Source: Prauserella flavalba
Lineage (GTDB): Bacteria; Actinomycetota; Actinomycetes; Mycobacteriales; Pseudonocardiaceae
Assembly (NCBI RefSeq): GCF_003202235.1
Contig: NZ_MASU01000008.1
Coordinates: forward strand, 186,001 to 250,000
Reading direction: 5' to 3'
DNA: 64,000 bases
The notes under the pieces were generated by a model that saw only the letters and a list, made by a program, of their open reading frames with translations, made no database searches and was not told where the DNA came from. Made by a program: the position numbers and the translations under genes. Shown piece by piece: positions 43,171-52,224 of the stretch (position 1 is its first letter; each line of letters starts with the position of its first letter).

Positions 43171-43473
43171 CTATTCGGGTGCGAGAAGAGGCCCCAGCGG
43201 CCCGAGGTCGATGTTGAGATCTTCCGGTTCGAGCCCGAAATGATCTCGGAGCTCACCCATCCGCTCCTCGAGCCGCATGAGCGTCAGGCCGATCCGTTCC
43301 ACCTGCTCATCGCTCAGTTTCCCGTCCTCGACGCGGCGCAGCGCCTGCCGTTCCATCAGCTGCCGCAGCAGCTCGACGATTGTCAGCACGAGGCTCACGA
43401 GACCCTTCTCGACGGTCTCCGGGTCGGCGTCGATGCGTTCCTGCAGCTCGTTTCTGTGGGCGTTCTCACTCAC
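43171..43473 (-). CDS. gvpK: Gas vesicle protein GvpK
   Basis: 100 residues. VEKGLVSLVLTIVELLRQLMERQALRRVEDGKLSDEQVERIG is the GvpK signature, followed by an acidic end (LEPEDLNIDLGPLG). GvpK is an accessory protein needed for vesicle formation. It overlaps gvpS by eight bases. Confidence 0.93.
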   Translation of the reverse strand: MSENAHRNELQERIDADPETVEKGLVSLVLTIVELLRQLMERQALRRVEDGKLSDEQVERIGLTLMRLEERMGELRDHFGLEPEDLNIDLGPLGPLLAPE

Positions 43474-43663
43474 CGGAGAGGCTCCGTTCCAGCGTGCTGG
43501 CCGACGTGATCAATGCGCGCAGGGACACGTGCACCAGGTCGACATCCGCGATCGACAGCGTCACCTCGCCGGAGAGCACCACGCCACCGGCGAGCACGCG
43601 GTCCAGCAGGTCGACCAGCGCGATCCGGCGTTCCGGCGCGGCGGCCTCCAGCTCGGCACTCAT
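43466..43663 (-). CDS. gvpS: GvpA/J-family small gas vesicle protein, GvpS type
   Basis: 65 residues. IALVDLLDRVLAGGVVLSG, then EVTLSIADVDLVHVSLRAL is the two-helix, two-strand GvpA fold, shortened at the C-terminus. In the Streptomyces cluster the gene in this place, between gvpL and gvpK, is gvpS. It may cap or nucleate the vesicle. It overlaps gvpL by four bases. Confidence 0.88.
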   Translation of the reverse strand: MSAELEAAAPERRIALVDLLDRVLAGGVVLSGEVTLSIADVDLVHVSLRALITSASTLERSLSGE

Positions 43664-44463
43664 CGCGGCTCCTGCTCGGCGCCCTGCTCGATGCCCGCGA
43701 AGGAGTAGGCGGGCCACGGCCCGGTCAGCTCCAGCCGCACACCCTCCAGTTCGGCGCCGAGCCGGTCGACGGCGGCGGCGAGCTCGTCGGCCTTCGCGTC
43801 GTCCACGAGGTAGGCGCCGTTGAGCACGTTCCAGCCCTTGCGGCCCGACAGCTTCGGGTCCTGTGGTGGGTGCCTGCGGGCGGCGGTGGCCAGCGCCGCG
43901 AGCTCGCCGTGCAACCGGTCGGCGTGCGCGGCCGCGTTGCGCTCGGCCTTCTCGCGTGCCGAGAGCTGCGCCTTGCGACGCAGCAGGTAGGCCGTCCCGG
44001 CACCCCCCTTGCCACTGGGGCCGGCGGTGTCCGCGGGGTTCACGGAAGCCAGCGCCTCGGGGTCGGCGTAGGCCTTGACACCCCACTCCGTCCGGCCGGT
44101 CAGCAGCGCCAGCGCGCTCTCCAGGTCGGGCCTGCGGCGCGCGAGCAGATCGCGGACGCGGTCGTCGCCGAGGCACACGGTCGCCAGCCGCAGCGGCACC
44201 GCGGCCTGCGCCGCGGCGCCCACGGTGGTCACCACGGCGTCGTGGGCCCGTGCCGTGACCGCGAGCCAGTCCAGGTCCTCCAGATTGCGCCGCAACGGCT
44301 CCGCGCCGAACTCGGCGAGGTCCACGGCGCTCACCACGGCGGCGAGCCCGGCGTCCCGCACCACGTACACCGGCGCCCCTGCCACGCCCCGCAACCCGGC
44401 GAGCGCGTCCGTGTCCAGCTCACGGGCGACCGCGTAGAGCCAGCCCCCGGATGTGTCCGCCAT
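43660..44463 (-). CDS. gvpL: Gas vesicle protein GvpF/GvpL family (GvpL)
   Basis: 267 residues. GWLYAVARELDTDALAGLRG opens the GvpF/L fold; TEWGVKAYADPEAL and a middle AYLLRRKAQLSAREKAERNAA helical segment follow, then LTGPWPAYSF, the conserved closing strand. The family binds GvpA during assembly. Named L by its place after gvpJ. Confidence 0.9.
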   Translation of the reverse strand: MADTSGGWLYAVARELDTDALAGLRGVAGAPVYVVRDAGLAAVVSAVDLAEFGAEPLRRNLEDLDWLAVTARAHDAVVTTVGAAAQAAVPLRLATVCLGDDRVRDLLARRRPDLESALALLTGRTEWGVKAYADPEALASVNPADTAGPSGKGGAGTAYLLRRKAQLSAREKAERNAAAHADRLHGELAALATAARRHPPQDPKLSGRKGWNVLNGAYLVDDAKADELAAAVDRLGAELEGVRLELTGPWPAYSFAGIEQGAEQEPR

Positions 44464-44481
44464 CGTCGCTCACACCTCCCC

Positions 44482-44934
44482 TCAGCGCCGCTCGTCGCGG
44501 GCGGGTTCCTCCTCCTCGGCGAGCTCGCCGTTCACCACGTCCACCGGCTCGTACTCGTCCTCCTCGTACTGCTCGTCCTCGCTCGCGGCCTCCACCTGCC
44601 TTGGCTCGGCCCGGCCCGACTCGAGCCGCTCGATCCGCGCGCGCAGCTCGCGGTTCTCCCGTTCGAGCTCCCTGGTGCCGTTGGCGCCGGTGAGCCACGG
44701 GTCGTTCTCCCACCAGTTGATGCCCACCTCCTTCGCCGTCTCCAGCGAGGCGACCACGAGCCGCAGCTTGATCGTCAGCAGCTCGATGTCGAGCAGGTTG
44801 ACCTGGATGTCACCCGCGATCACGAGGCCCTTGTCGAGCACCCGCTCGAGGATGTCGCCGAGGTTGGCGGGCTGGTGACCACCCGCCTGCGAGGGTCCGA
44901 GTGCGGAGGACGCCGGCTGTCCGATCTCGGTCAT
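44482..44934 (-). CDS. gvpJ: GvpA/J-family protein, GvpJ type
   Basis: 150 residues. NLGDILERVLDKGLVIAGDI and NLLDIELLTIKLRLVVASLETAKEVGINWW are GvpJ-like (the IxxWW end separates it from GvpA). After residue 85 there is a coiled coil (ELERENRELRARIERLE) and an acidic tail. Minor vesicle component. It overlaps gvpO by four bases. Confidence 0.9.
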   Translation of the reverse strand: MTEIGQPASSALGPSQAGGHQPANLGDILERVLDKGLVIAGDIQVNLLDIELLTIKLRLVVASLETAKEVGINWWENDPWLTGANGTRELERENRELRARIERLESGRAEPRQVEAASEDEQYEEDEYEPVDVVNGELAEEEEPARDERR

Positions 44935-45233
44935 GCCATCCCGTTCCCGGAGTCGCCCCTGCCGCGGTTGAAGCGGCGGGTTCTTCGGTAGGCGAGCAGC
45001 TCGCCCCCGAGGTCCAAGTCCACTTCGTACAGTGCGAGGAGATCGGAGGTGGAGGGGATCCGCCGCTCCTCCACGACCTCGATCTCCACGCGCCAGCCGT
45101 CGTCGGTCGGCTCGACCGACGTGACACCCACGATCTCGCGGCCCGTCAGCTTGCCGATGTGCTCGACCGCGACCTCGGCGGCCTCCGGGGCGGGCAGCTC
45201 CGAGGCGTCCTGCGCGCCTGCCACCGCGATCAC
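44931..45233 (-). CDS. gvpO: Gas vesicle protein GvpO
   Basis: 100 residues. HIGKLTGREIVGVTSVEPTDDGWRVEIEVVE, then RIPSTSDLLALYEVDLD and YRRTRRFNRGRGD are diagnostic. GvpO is an accessory factor. In Streptomyces clusters it comes first; here it is sixth, after gvpG. Confidence 0.92.
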   Translation of the reverse strand: MIAVAGAQDASELPAPEAAEVAVEHIGKLTGREIVGVTSVEPTDDGWRVEIEVVEERRIPSTSDLLALYEVDLDLGGELLAYRRTRRFNRGRGDSGNGMA

Positions 45234-45481
45234 TCCTTCCCGGCGCCGGGCGAGTCCGGCTCAGTGGTCATGCGGTCGAGGGCCTCCTGCTGCACCCTCG
45301 CCTCCTCACGAGCGGAGATCTCGCCTCGCTCCCGTGCCTGTTCGGCGGCCTCGAGGTCGCGGCGCACCGACGCGGGGTCGTGCATCTCGGTCTCGACGCG
45401 CTCCTGGATCACCCGCCCGAGCGCGATCACGCCGCGCACCGGGGCGAGCGGCAGGCCCGTGAGCAATGAGAGGAGACCCAT
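45230..45481 (-). CDS. gvpG: Gas vesicle protein GvpG
   Basis: 83 residues. MGLLSLLTGLPLAPVRGVIALGRVIQE is the GvpG N-terminus; a charged helix rich in Glu and Arg follows. Accessory protein. Four-base overlap with gvpO, four bases after gvpF. Confidence 0.92.
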   Translation of the reverse strand: MGLLSLLTGLPLAPVRGVIALGRVIQERVETEMHDPASVRRDLEAAEQARERGEISAREEARVQQEALDRMTTEPDSPGAGKE

Positions 45482-45485
45482 GTCG

Positions 45486-46259
45486 TCACTCCTGGGGTTG
45501 CTTCGTCACCACGAAGTCGTACGGGGCGAGCGGTCCGAGCAGGCGCAGGTCGACCCTGCCTTCCCACGTCTTCGCCAGCTCGCCCACCGCCTTCTCCAGC
45601 TCGCCCTGTGCGGCGACCTCGCCGAGGCACGCGACGTAGACGGCGTCGCGCTCGTGGGTCGGCTCGCGCACGTTTACGGTCACGCCCAGCTCGCCGAGCT
45701 TCTCGACGGCCTTGCGGGTGTCGACCTCGCGCTTGGCGGCGATCGCGTTGTTGATCAGTTCGCCGAGCGCGATGCGGTCGTTGCGGGCCGCGTCCTCCGG
45801 CTTCTCCCGCACGGCCTCGCGCAGGCGCGCGGCGTCCTCACTCTCGGCGAGGATCTCCCGCAGGATGGCCTGCTCCTCGTAGCGGCCCTTGACCACGTAC
45901 TCGGCCTTGCCCTCCAGCTCCCGCAGCGCGGAGCGGAACTCGTCGTGGTGCTGCGCGAGCAGCTCCTCGGCCACGGCGTCCTCGCCGGACACCACGGCGC
46001 CGAAGCGCAGCGGCAGCACCGGGGCCACACCCGAGGTCGCGTCGAGGACCTGCGCGTGCGCGGCGAGGTCCTCGGGCTTGCCGAGCGGCGTGTCGCGGCT
46101 GATGTGGCTGACCAGCGCCGCGATGTCGCCGTGCCGCACCACCGCGATCTTGCCCGGCGGGTCGCCGATGCCCCGCGCCTCCGGGTCGCTCTCCACGTCG
46201 CCGGGCACGATGCCGTAGACGTAGGTCACGGTGTCCTGTGTCGACTGCGTGTCGGCCAT
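45486..46259 (-). CDS. gvpF: Gas vesicle protein GvpF/GvpL family (GvpF)
   Basis: 257 residues. TYVYGIVPGDVESDPEARG at the start, LPLRFGAVVSGEDAVAEELL in the middle and LRLLGPLAPYDFV at the end form the two-domain GvpF/L fold. GvpF binds GvpA and is thought to chaperone its assembly. It begins one base after the gvpA stop. Confidence 0.93.
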   Translation of the reverse strand: MADTQSTQDTVTYVYGIVPGDVESDPEARGIGDPPGKIAVVRHGDIAALVSHISRDTPLGKPEDLAAHAQVLDATSGVAPVLPLRFGAVVSGEDAVAEELLAQHHDEFRSALRELEGKAEYVVKGRYEEQAILREILAESEDAARLREAVREKPEDAARNDRIALGELINNAIAAKREVDTRKAVEKLGELGVTVNVREPTHERDAVYVACLGEVAAQGELEKAVGELAKTWEGRVDLRLLGPLAPYDFVVTKQPQE

Positions 46260-46260
46260 G

Positions 46261-46674
46261 TCAGTCGTCGTCCTTTCGGCCGCGGCCTCGGTTCGCCGTC
46301 TGCCGGCCGTCGTCGGTGGGCTCGGCGAGGAAGTCCTTGAGCTTGTCGCCCGCGGCTTCGAGCGCGCCCTTGGTCTTCGACTTGGCCCCGCCCTCGTTCA
46401 TGTCCTCGATGAGCTCCGGCAAGCCCTTCTGCTCGGTGTCGGAGATGTCGAGCCGGTTCACCGCCTCGGCGAACCGCAGATAGGTGTCCACACTGGCCAC
46501 GACGATCCGCGCGTCGATGGTCAGCAGCTCGATGCCGACGAGCGAGACCCGCACGTAGGCATCGATCACCAGACCCTTGTCCAGGATGGTGTCGATGACG
46601 TCGGCGAGGCTGGAGGAGGAGGGGCGGTCGAATCCGCCTCCTCCGCCGCCTGCCGGCTGGACAGCTGTGGTCAC
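46261..46674 (-). CDS. gvpA: Gas vesicle structural protein GvpA
   Basis: 137 residues from GTG with GAGGAGG upstream. [20 protein letters not shown] and [20 protein letters not shown] form the ribbed-wall fold almost exactly as in cyanobacterial GvpA. A Gly-rich start and a charged tail of about 60 residues, ending in Arg/Gly/Asp, are typical of actinobacterial versions. It is preceded by gvpZ with a four-base overlap, so the wall protein is not first in the operon. Confidence 0.93.
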   Translation of the reverse strand: MTTAVQPAGGGGGGFDRPSSSSLADVIDTILDKGLVIDAYVRVSLVGIELLTIDARIVVASVDTYLRFAEAVNRLDISDTEQKGLPELIEDMNEGGAKSKTKGALEAAGDKLKDFLAEPTDDGRQTANRGRGRKDDD

Positions 46675-47750
46675 GAACGACCTCCTCGGGTCTTGCGTGT
46701 CGTTGTCCCCGAAGCCGCCCGGCGGCGACGGGGCGGGGGCTGTTCCTCCCGGTCGTTGTCCTCTGTTCCTTCCTCGGACGCGTTCTCCGCGCCTTCGTCC
46801 TCTTCGGACTGTTCGGCGGACTCGTCGGCGGCCTGCCCGTCCACGACCTCGCCCTGCCGGATCTCGCCGCGCCAGCCCTCGACCTCCTCGGGGTGCAGCA
46901 GCGCGTGTGCCATGACGTGGCGCTGGAAGTGCTTGAGCTCCAGGCGCGCCCTGCGGCCCTGCGCCCGCCAGAGGTTTCCGGTCTTCTCGAAGAAGCCCTG
47001 CGGGTGGTACTCGAGCACGAGCACGATGCGGGTCAGCGACGGAGCCAGCTCGTGGAACGTCACCGCGCCGTCGACGTAGCCCTTCTCGCCCTTGGAACGC
47101 CACACGATCCGCTCGTTCGGCACCTGTTCCTCGATGGTGGACTCCCACGTGCGGTGGGACAGGAAGATCTGGGCCTTCCATTCGAGCTTCTCGTCGGAGA
47201 CCTGCTCGACCCGCTCGACCTTCTTCATGAAGCGAGGGAAGTCGGTGAACTGCGTCCACTGGTTGTAGGCGAGGTCGACGGGCACGCCGACGTCGATCGA
47301 CTCGACGATGTTGGTGACCTTCACCTTGGTGCTGGAGTCGCCGCCCTCACCGCCGCCGAGGCCGCTCACGGCATCCTTGACCTTGTCCTTGACGCGGCTG
47401 ACCCCGGTGCTCAGCACGGCGGACACGGGCGACTTGCCCTCGGCGAGCTTCGACGCGCCGGTCAGCGCGGTCTTGAGGCTCTCGCTGCCGCCGCTCTCGG
47501 CGTACTGGTTGAGCCGCTCCGCGGTCGCGGAGACCCGGTCGGTCACCGACGACGCCGCCCGCTGAGCCACGGTCGTGGCGAGCTGGCCCATCGCCTGCTT
47601 GAGCAGTGCGCCGCCCGCCTTCTGCGCGGCTCCGCTCGCCGCCCCGGTCGCGTCACCGGCGGCCTTGGTGGCCCCGCCCGCGGCCTTGCTCGCCGTGTCG
47701 CCCGCGGCCTTCGTGGCGCGGGACGCCGTCCTCGTGGCCACTGTGCTCAC
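46671..47750 (-). CDS. gvpZ: SRPBCC-domain gas vesicle-associated protein, GvpZ type
   Basis: 359 residues. The first 150 are an Ala/Gly/Lys-rich helical region ([20 protein letters not shown]). An SRPBCC lipid-binding-like domain follows at about 145-285 ([59 protein letters not shown]). The tail is acidic and then Arg-rich. Streptomyces clusters have a similar gvpZ. Role unknown; the hydrophobic cavity suggests ligand or vesicle-surface binding. Confidence 0.82.
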   Translation of the reverse strand: MSTVATRTASRATKAAGDTASKAAGGATKAAGDATGAASGAAQKAGGALLKQAMGQLATTVAQRAASSVTDRVSATAERLNQYAESGGSESLKTALTGASKLAEGKSPVSAVLSTGVSRVKDKVKDAVSGLGGGEGGDSSTKVKVTNIVESIDVGVPVDLAYNQWTQFTDFPRFMKKVERVEQVSDEKLEWKAQIFLSHRTWESTIEEQVPNERIVWRSKGEKGYVDGAVTFHELAPSLTRIVLVLEYHPQGFFEKTGNLWRAQGRRARLELKHFQRHVMAHALLHPEEVEGWRGEIRQGEVVDGQAADESAEQSEEDEGAENASEEGTEDNDREEQPPPRRRRAASGTTTRKTRGGRS

Positions 47751-48349
47751 CTCCCGGTGCGCCGGACGGGTGCCCGGCCCCGGCTCTGCGTGGCCCGGGT
47801 ACGCGTCGCCCTGCCCTGGGTGGACCGGCCCGTGGACGACCTGCCCGCCGCGGCGCGCCTGCGCCGGGGTGGCTCGGGCTCTTCCTCTTCCTCGGGCTCG
47901 GGTTCTTCCGGTTCCCCGGATTCCTCGGTGTCCTCCAGCTCTTCGGTGTCCTCGGCCTCTTCGGGCTCTTCGGCTTCTTCGGCCTCCGGTTCCTCCTCGA
48001 CGTCGAGGTAGTCCTCGTCCTCGGGCTGTTCCTCGTCCCGCGCCTTCCCGCCGCGTCCTGCCGTGCTCTGCAGGCGGTCGTTGAGCGAGTCGATCCGGCT
48101 GCTCGCCGCCGTCATCGCCGCGGACCTGGCCGCGTCGAGCAGTTCGCCACGGACGCTTTCGGTGATCTTGCCCAGCTCGGGCGATGCCGCGAGCCGCTTC
48201 ACCCCTTGCTGCAGCAGCTCGCGGGGCGTTCCGCCGAGCCGTCCGGTCGCACCCGCCGCGGCGATCATCAACGCCAGCCGCATCTTGCGAGAGCGTCCAA
48301 GGAGATAGCCGGCCCCGACTGCCGCGGCTACCTGTGCCCCGCCTTTCAT
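47747..48349 (-). CDS. gvpY: Gas vesicle-associated protein, GvpY type
   Basis: 200 residues. A Gly-rich hydrophobic start (MKGGAQVAAAVGAGYLLGRS) could touch a membrane. A helical part to about 95 follows, then a Glu-rich stretch of some 65 residues and an Arg/Thr-rich end. Similar proteins stand before gvpZ in Streptomyces clusters. First gene of the operon; GGAGAT precedes the ATG, and it overlaps gvpZ by four bases. Confidence 0.72.
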   Translation of the reverse strand: MKGGAQVAAAVGAGYLLGRSRKMRLALMIAAAGATGRLGGTPRELLQQGVKRLAASPELGKITESVRGELLDAARSAAMTAASSRIDSLNDRLQSTAGRGGKARDEEQPEDEDYLDVEEEPEAEEAEEPEEAEDTEELEDTEESGEPEEPEPEEEEEPEPPRRRRAAAGRSSTGRSTQGRATRTRATQSRGRAPVRRTGR

Positions 48350-48531
48350 GATCGATCTCCTTCGATCAATGGTGGTTTGCTAACCTGCCAGGTCTTGCCC
48401 ACGGACGAGTTACCACCATCGGGTGACGATGAAACGCTGTTGAGCTGCCCGGAGGCGAATTACTCCAGGTGGCTGAGCATGTGCCGGGTCCTCGGCGGGG
48501 CACGGTGACACGCACGCTCTAATCTGTCCGC
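48350..48531. promoter_or_regulatory. Divergent promoter region of the gas vesicle operon and the kinase gene
   Basis: 182 bases. ATGGTGGT at 48369 and ACCACCAT at 48412 form an 8-bp inverted repeat with a 35-base spacing, a possible operator. On the plus side TAATCT at 48520-48525 is a good -10 element whose start point would be the GTG of the kinase gene. No clear -35 was found for the gas vesicle side. Confidence 0.4.
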
Positions 48532-50139
48532 GTGACAGGGGAGGCGCCGTTGAGTGACGACGAGGGACGCGTGGTCGGCGGCCGCTACCGCCTCCAGAGC
48601 CGCATCGGCAGCGGCGCGATGGGGGTCGTGTGGCGGGCCGTGGACGACCGCCTCGATCGCACGGTCGCCGTCAAACAGCTGCTGCTGCCGCCCGGGCTGA
48701 ACGAGGCCGAGACCGAGAAGGCCCGGCAGCGGGCGTTCCGGGAGGGGCGCATCGCCGCCCGGCTGCAGCACCCCAACGCCATCTCCCTCTACAACGTCGC
48801 CGACGAGGACGGCCAGCCCCTGCTGGTCATGGAGTACCTGCCCTCGCGCAGCCTCTCCGCGGTGCTCGACGAGCGGGGCGTGCTGTCCCCGGTCGAGGCC
48901 GCCCGCATCGGCGCGCAGGTCGCCTCCGCGCTGACCGCCGCGCACGCGGCCGGCGTCATCCACCGTGACGTCAAGCCCGGCAACATCCTGCTCGGCGACG
49001 ACGGCACCACCAAGATCACCGACTTCGGCATCTCGCGCGCCGCCGGGGACATCACGGTCACCAGCACGGGTCTGCTCGCCGGGACGCCCGCCTTCCTCTC
49101 GCCCGAGGCGGCGCGCGGCAGCGAACCGGGGCCCGCCTCCGACGTCTTCTCCCTCGGCGCGACGCTGTACGCCGCGGTCGAGGGCCAGCCCCCGTTCGGC
49201 AACACCGAGAACGAGATCGCGCTGCTGCACACGGTCGCGACCGGGCAGACGATCCCGCCGCGCCAGGCGGGGCCGCTCACCGCCCCGCTGCAGGCGATGC
49301 TGAGCACCGAGCCCTCGGCGCGGCCCACGATGGCCTGGGTCGCCGAGGCACTGCAGGCCGTCGCCGACGGCAGGCAACCGCCCGTCGCCGACCCGCCGAC
49401 GCTGCCGGCGACCGCTCCCGTGCCGCCCCCGCGCAGGCCGGCCACCCGGCTGGACCTGCACCCGGCCGCGCCGCTGCCGCCGCCTCCGCCCTCCCCGCCG
49501 CCCCAGGCCGCGGTCTCGCGAATGCCGCCGGGCCAGGGCCCGCCGCCCCGCCCGTCCTCGCAGAGCAGGCGCATCGCACTGACGGCACTGGCCGTGCTGG
49601 CCGCGGCGGCGCTCGGGATCCTCGTCGCCGAGCTGCTGGTCAACGCCACCAGCAGCACGGGCGCCTCGGCGGGCGCCGGCGCCGGGACGGCCACCGCCGC
49701 GGCCACCACCACCGCCGTCTCGTCGAGCCCGCCGAGCCCGACGCCGACCTCCGAGACCGTGGACCCGGACCAGCTGGTGGACGCCGTCGACGACTACTAC
49801 GCGTCGCTACCCGATGACACCGATGCCGGGTGGGCCGCACTCGGTCCGGGCCTGCGAGAGCAGGGCAAGGACGAGTACGAGAAGTTCTGGAGTGAGATCA
49901 AAAAGGTCGAGGTCGTCAGCGGCCCGCGCGCGCTGAACGAGGAGACCGTGCAGGTGGCGCTCGAGTTCACCGTGGACGGCGGCGACGTGTACCGCGAGGT
50001 GCACCGCCTCGGCATGGTGACCGACGACGGCGAGGCCCTGATCGACTCCGACGAGCTCGTCTCCTCCCGCAAGATCGACGACGGTGGCAAGGACGGCAAG
50101 GACGGCCGCGGCGAACGGGACTCCGACGACGAGGGCTGA
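48532..50139 (+). CDS. Transmembrane Ser/Thr protein kinase, PknB-like
   Basis: 535 residues from GTG. Kinase domain at about 18-280: IGSGAMGVVWR, AVKQ, HRDVKPGNILL, DFGISRA and GTPAFLSPEAARG are all intact. A Pro-rich juxtamembrane part follows, one membrane helix at about 347-368, then a Ser/Thr-rich extracellular stalk and a small folded C-terminal region rich in Asp/Glu with no PASTA repeats. TAATCT seven bases upstream suggests a leaderless start at this GTG; the TTG at 48550, with AGGGGAGG before it, is an alternative. Confidence 0.92.
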   Translation: MTGEAPLSDDEGRVVGGRYRLQSRIGSGAMGVVWRAVDDRLDRTVAVKQLLLPPGLNEAETEKARQRAFREGRIAARLQHPNAISLYNVADEDGQPLLVMEYLPSRSLSAVLDERGVLSPVEAARIGAQVASALTAAHAAGVIHRDVKPGNILLGDDGTTKITDFGISRAAGDITVTSTGLLAGTPAFLSPEAARGSEPGPASDVFSLGATLYAAVEGQPPFGNTENEIALLHTVATGQTIPPRQAGPLTAPLQAMLSTEPSARPTMAWVAEALQAVADGRQPPVADPPTLPATAPVPPPRRPATRLDLHPAAPLPPPPPSPPPQAAVSRMPPGQGPPPRPSSQSRRIALTALAVLAAAALGILVAELLVNATSSTGASAGAGAGTATAAATTTAVSSSPPSPTPTSETVDPDQLVDAVDDYYASLPDDTDAGWAALGPGLREQGKDEYEKFWSEIKKVEVVSGPRALNEETVQVALEFTVDGGDVYREVHRLGMVTDDGEALIDSDELVSSRKIDDGGKDGKDGRGERDSDDEG

Positions 50140-50238
50140 GCGTGCTCCACCGGGGTGCTGATCATCGAATCCGGCTTGGTGAGGTACTTTTGCCCGGCTC
50201 ACCTCTTCTGCCACACCAGTAGATCAGTCGGGGAAACC

Positions 50239-52224
50239 GTGTCTCAGGAGAACAGTTCGACCGAACCGCAGCCGGACGACGAGACCCGCCAGGAGGCGGA
50301 GACCACCGAGCCGACCGCACCCGCGTCCGCGGAGTCCGCCGAGTCCTCGGAGTTCTCCGCCGAACCGCCGGAGTCCGCAGTGGACTCCGGCCCGGACCGG
50401 CGGAAGCTGCGCAAGGCCGGGATCATCGCCGGTGCCGTCGTCGGCGGGCTCACGCTGCTCTACGGTCTCGACCTGCTGGTGTCCCAGGGCGACGTCGCCA
50501 GGGGGACGGTCGTGGCGGGCGTCGACGTCGCCGGCCTGAGCACCGAGGACGCCGAGCGGCTGTTGCGCACCGAGCTGGAACCCCGGCTCGCCGGGCCGGT
50601 CGAGCTGTCCGCCGAGGGCGCCTCGTACACCCTCGACCCGGGCTCCGTCGGCCTGCGGGTCGACTGGGCCGCGACCGTCGAGGAGGCCGCGCGGCAGCCG
50701 CTGAACCCGTTCACCCGGATCGCGTCGTTCTTCTCCAGCGACGACATCGGTGTGGTCTCCGCGGCCGATCCCCGGCGCTTCGACGCCGAGGTGGAGCGCC
50801 TGCGCGCCGCCATCGACCGGGACGCCGCCGAGGGCACGGTCCGCTTCGAGGGGCTCACCCCCGTGGCGCAGGACCCGAAGGAGGGCGTGAAGCTCGACGT
50901 CGCCGAGGCCCGCAGCCGGATCCTGCGGTACTGGCCCGCCGAGGGCACGCTGTCGCTGCCCGTGTCGACCCTCCCGGTGCGCAGCACCCCCGAGACCGTG
51001 CGCGCGGCGCTGGAGGAGATCGCCACCCCCGCGGTGTCCGGGCCCGTGACGGTGCGCGGCGAGGGCAGGGATGCGGTGCTGGCGCCCGAGGCGATCGCGG
51101 CGGCACTGAAGTTCTCCGCCCGCGAGGACGGCTCGCTCGCCCCTCGCATCGAGCGGAAGGCCGTCGTCGACGCCGTCGGCGCCGAGCTCGCCCCCACCGA
51201 GGAACGCGGCCGCGACGCCCGGTTCGTCTTCGCGGGCGGCTCCGTGCGCATCGAGCCGTCCGTGCACGGCCGCGGCATCGACTGGGACAAGACCCTGGCC
51301 GGCCTGCCCGGCGTGCTGAAGCAGCGCGGCGAGCGCGCGATCACCGCCACGTACGCGGCGCAGCCCGCGGCGCTCACCACCGAGCAGGCCGAGCGGCTGG
51401 GCATCAAGGAGGTCATCGGCGAGTTCACCACCGAGGGCTTCGCCTACGACTCCGGCATCAACATCCGCACGGTCGCCGAGGAGGTCGACGGTGCGGTCGT
51501 GAAACCGGGGGAGACGTTCAGCCTCAACGGGTTCACCGGCCCCCGCGGGCTCGAGCAGGGCTACGTCGCCGCGGGCGTGATCTCCAACGGCGTGCCGGGC
51601 CGCGCGGTCGGCGGCGGCATCTCGCAGTTCGCGACCACGCTCTACAACGCCGCGTACTTCGCCGGGATGAAGGACACCGAGCACAAGGAGCACAGCTACT
51701 ACATCAGCCGCTACCCGGAGGGCCGCGAGGCCACCGTGTACCAGAACCCGGACGGCTCCAGCGTCATCGACCTGAAGTTCACCAACGACTCCGAGACCGG
51801 CGTGGTGATCCAGACCATCTGGACCGAGTCGGACATCACCGTGCGGCTGTGGGGCACCAAGCGCTACGACGTCGAGTCCGTCACCGGCGAGCGCTTCGGC
51901 TACACCTCGCCACCGGTGCAGGTGGAGCCGATCGAGACGTGCTCTCCGAGCAGCGGCGCCAGCGGCTTCAGCGTCACCGACACCCGCATCCTCCGCGACG
52001 CCGCCACGGGCCAGGAGGTCCGGCGCGAGCCGCGCACGGTCGTCTACAACCCGCAGCCCGCCATCGTCTGCGAGGAACCCGAACCGGAGCCGGAACCCGA
52101 GCCCGAGCCGCGTCCGTCGCCGGAACCGGACGACGGCGGGCAGGCGGAGACCGAGCAGCCACCGTCCACCCCGGACGATGCCGAGGGGCTGCTTCCCGGT
52201 GACTCTCAGGCCTCCACGCAGTAG
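50239..52224 (+). CDS. VanW-family, YoaR-like cell-wall protein
   Basis: 661 residues from GTG. An acidic cytoplasmic start, one membrane helix at about 60-80, then two copies of a YoaR-like peptidoglycan-binding domain (VAGVDVAGLSTEDAERLL and similar), and the VanW domain at about 395-520 (VKPGETFSLNGFTGPR, VGGGISQFATTLYNAAYFAG). The tail repeats Glu-Pro. Such proteins lie outside the membrane and bind or remodel peptidoglycan; true vancomycin function is unproven. It follows the kinase gene by 99 bases. Its 3' end overlaps the phosphoesterase gene by 19 bases. Confidence 0.9.
   Translation: MSQENSSTEPQPDDETRQEAETTEPTAPASAESAESSEFSAEPPESAVDSGPDRRKLRKAGIIAGAVVGGLTLLYGLDLLVSQGDVARGTVVAGVDVAGLSTEDAERLLRTELEPRLAGPVELSAEGASYTLDPGSVGLRVDWAATVEEAARQPLNPFTRIASFFSSDDIGVVSAADPRRFDAEVERLRAAIDRDAAEGTVRFEGLTPVAQDPKEGVKLDVAEARSRILRYWPAEGTLSLPVSTLPVRSTPETVRAALEEIATPAVSGPVTVRGEGRDAVLAPEAIAAALKFSAREDGSLAPRIERKAVVDAVGAELAPTEERGRDARFVFAGGSVRIEPSVHGRGIDWDKTLAGLPGVLKQRGERAITATYAAQPAALTTEQAERLGIKEVIGEFTTEGFAYDSGINIRTVAEEVDGAVVKPGETFSLNGFTGPRGLEQGYVAAGVISNGVPGRAVGGGISQFATTLYNAAYFAGMKDTEHKEHSYYISRYPEGREATVYQNPDGSSVIDLKFTNDSETGVVIQTIWTESDITVRLWGTKRYDVESVTGERFGYTSPPVQVEPIETCSPSSGASGFSVTDTRILRDAATGQEVRREPRTVVYNPQPAIVCEEPEPEPEPEPEPRPSPEPDDGGQAETEQPPSTPDDAEGLLPGDSQASTQ

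Noticed and set aside
47747-48000. The Glu-rich stretch of GvpY as a separate repeat element
   Set aside because: It is low-complexity acidic coding sequence in frame, as is common in actinobacterial Gvp proteins.
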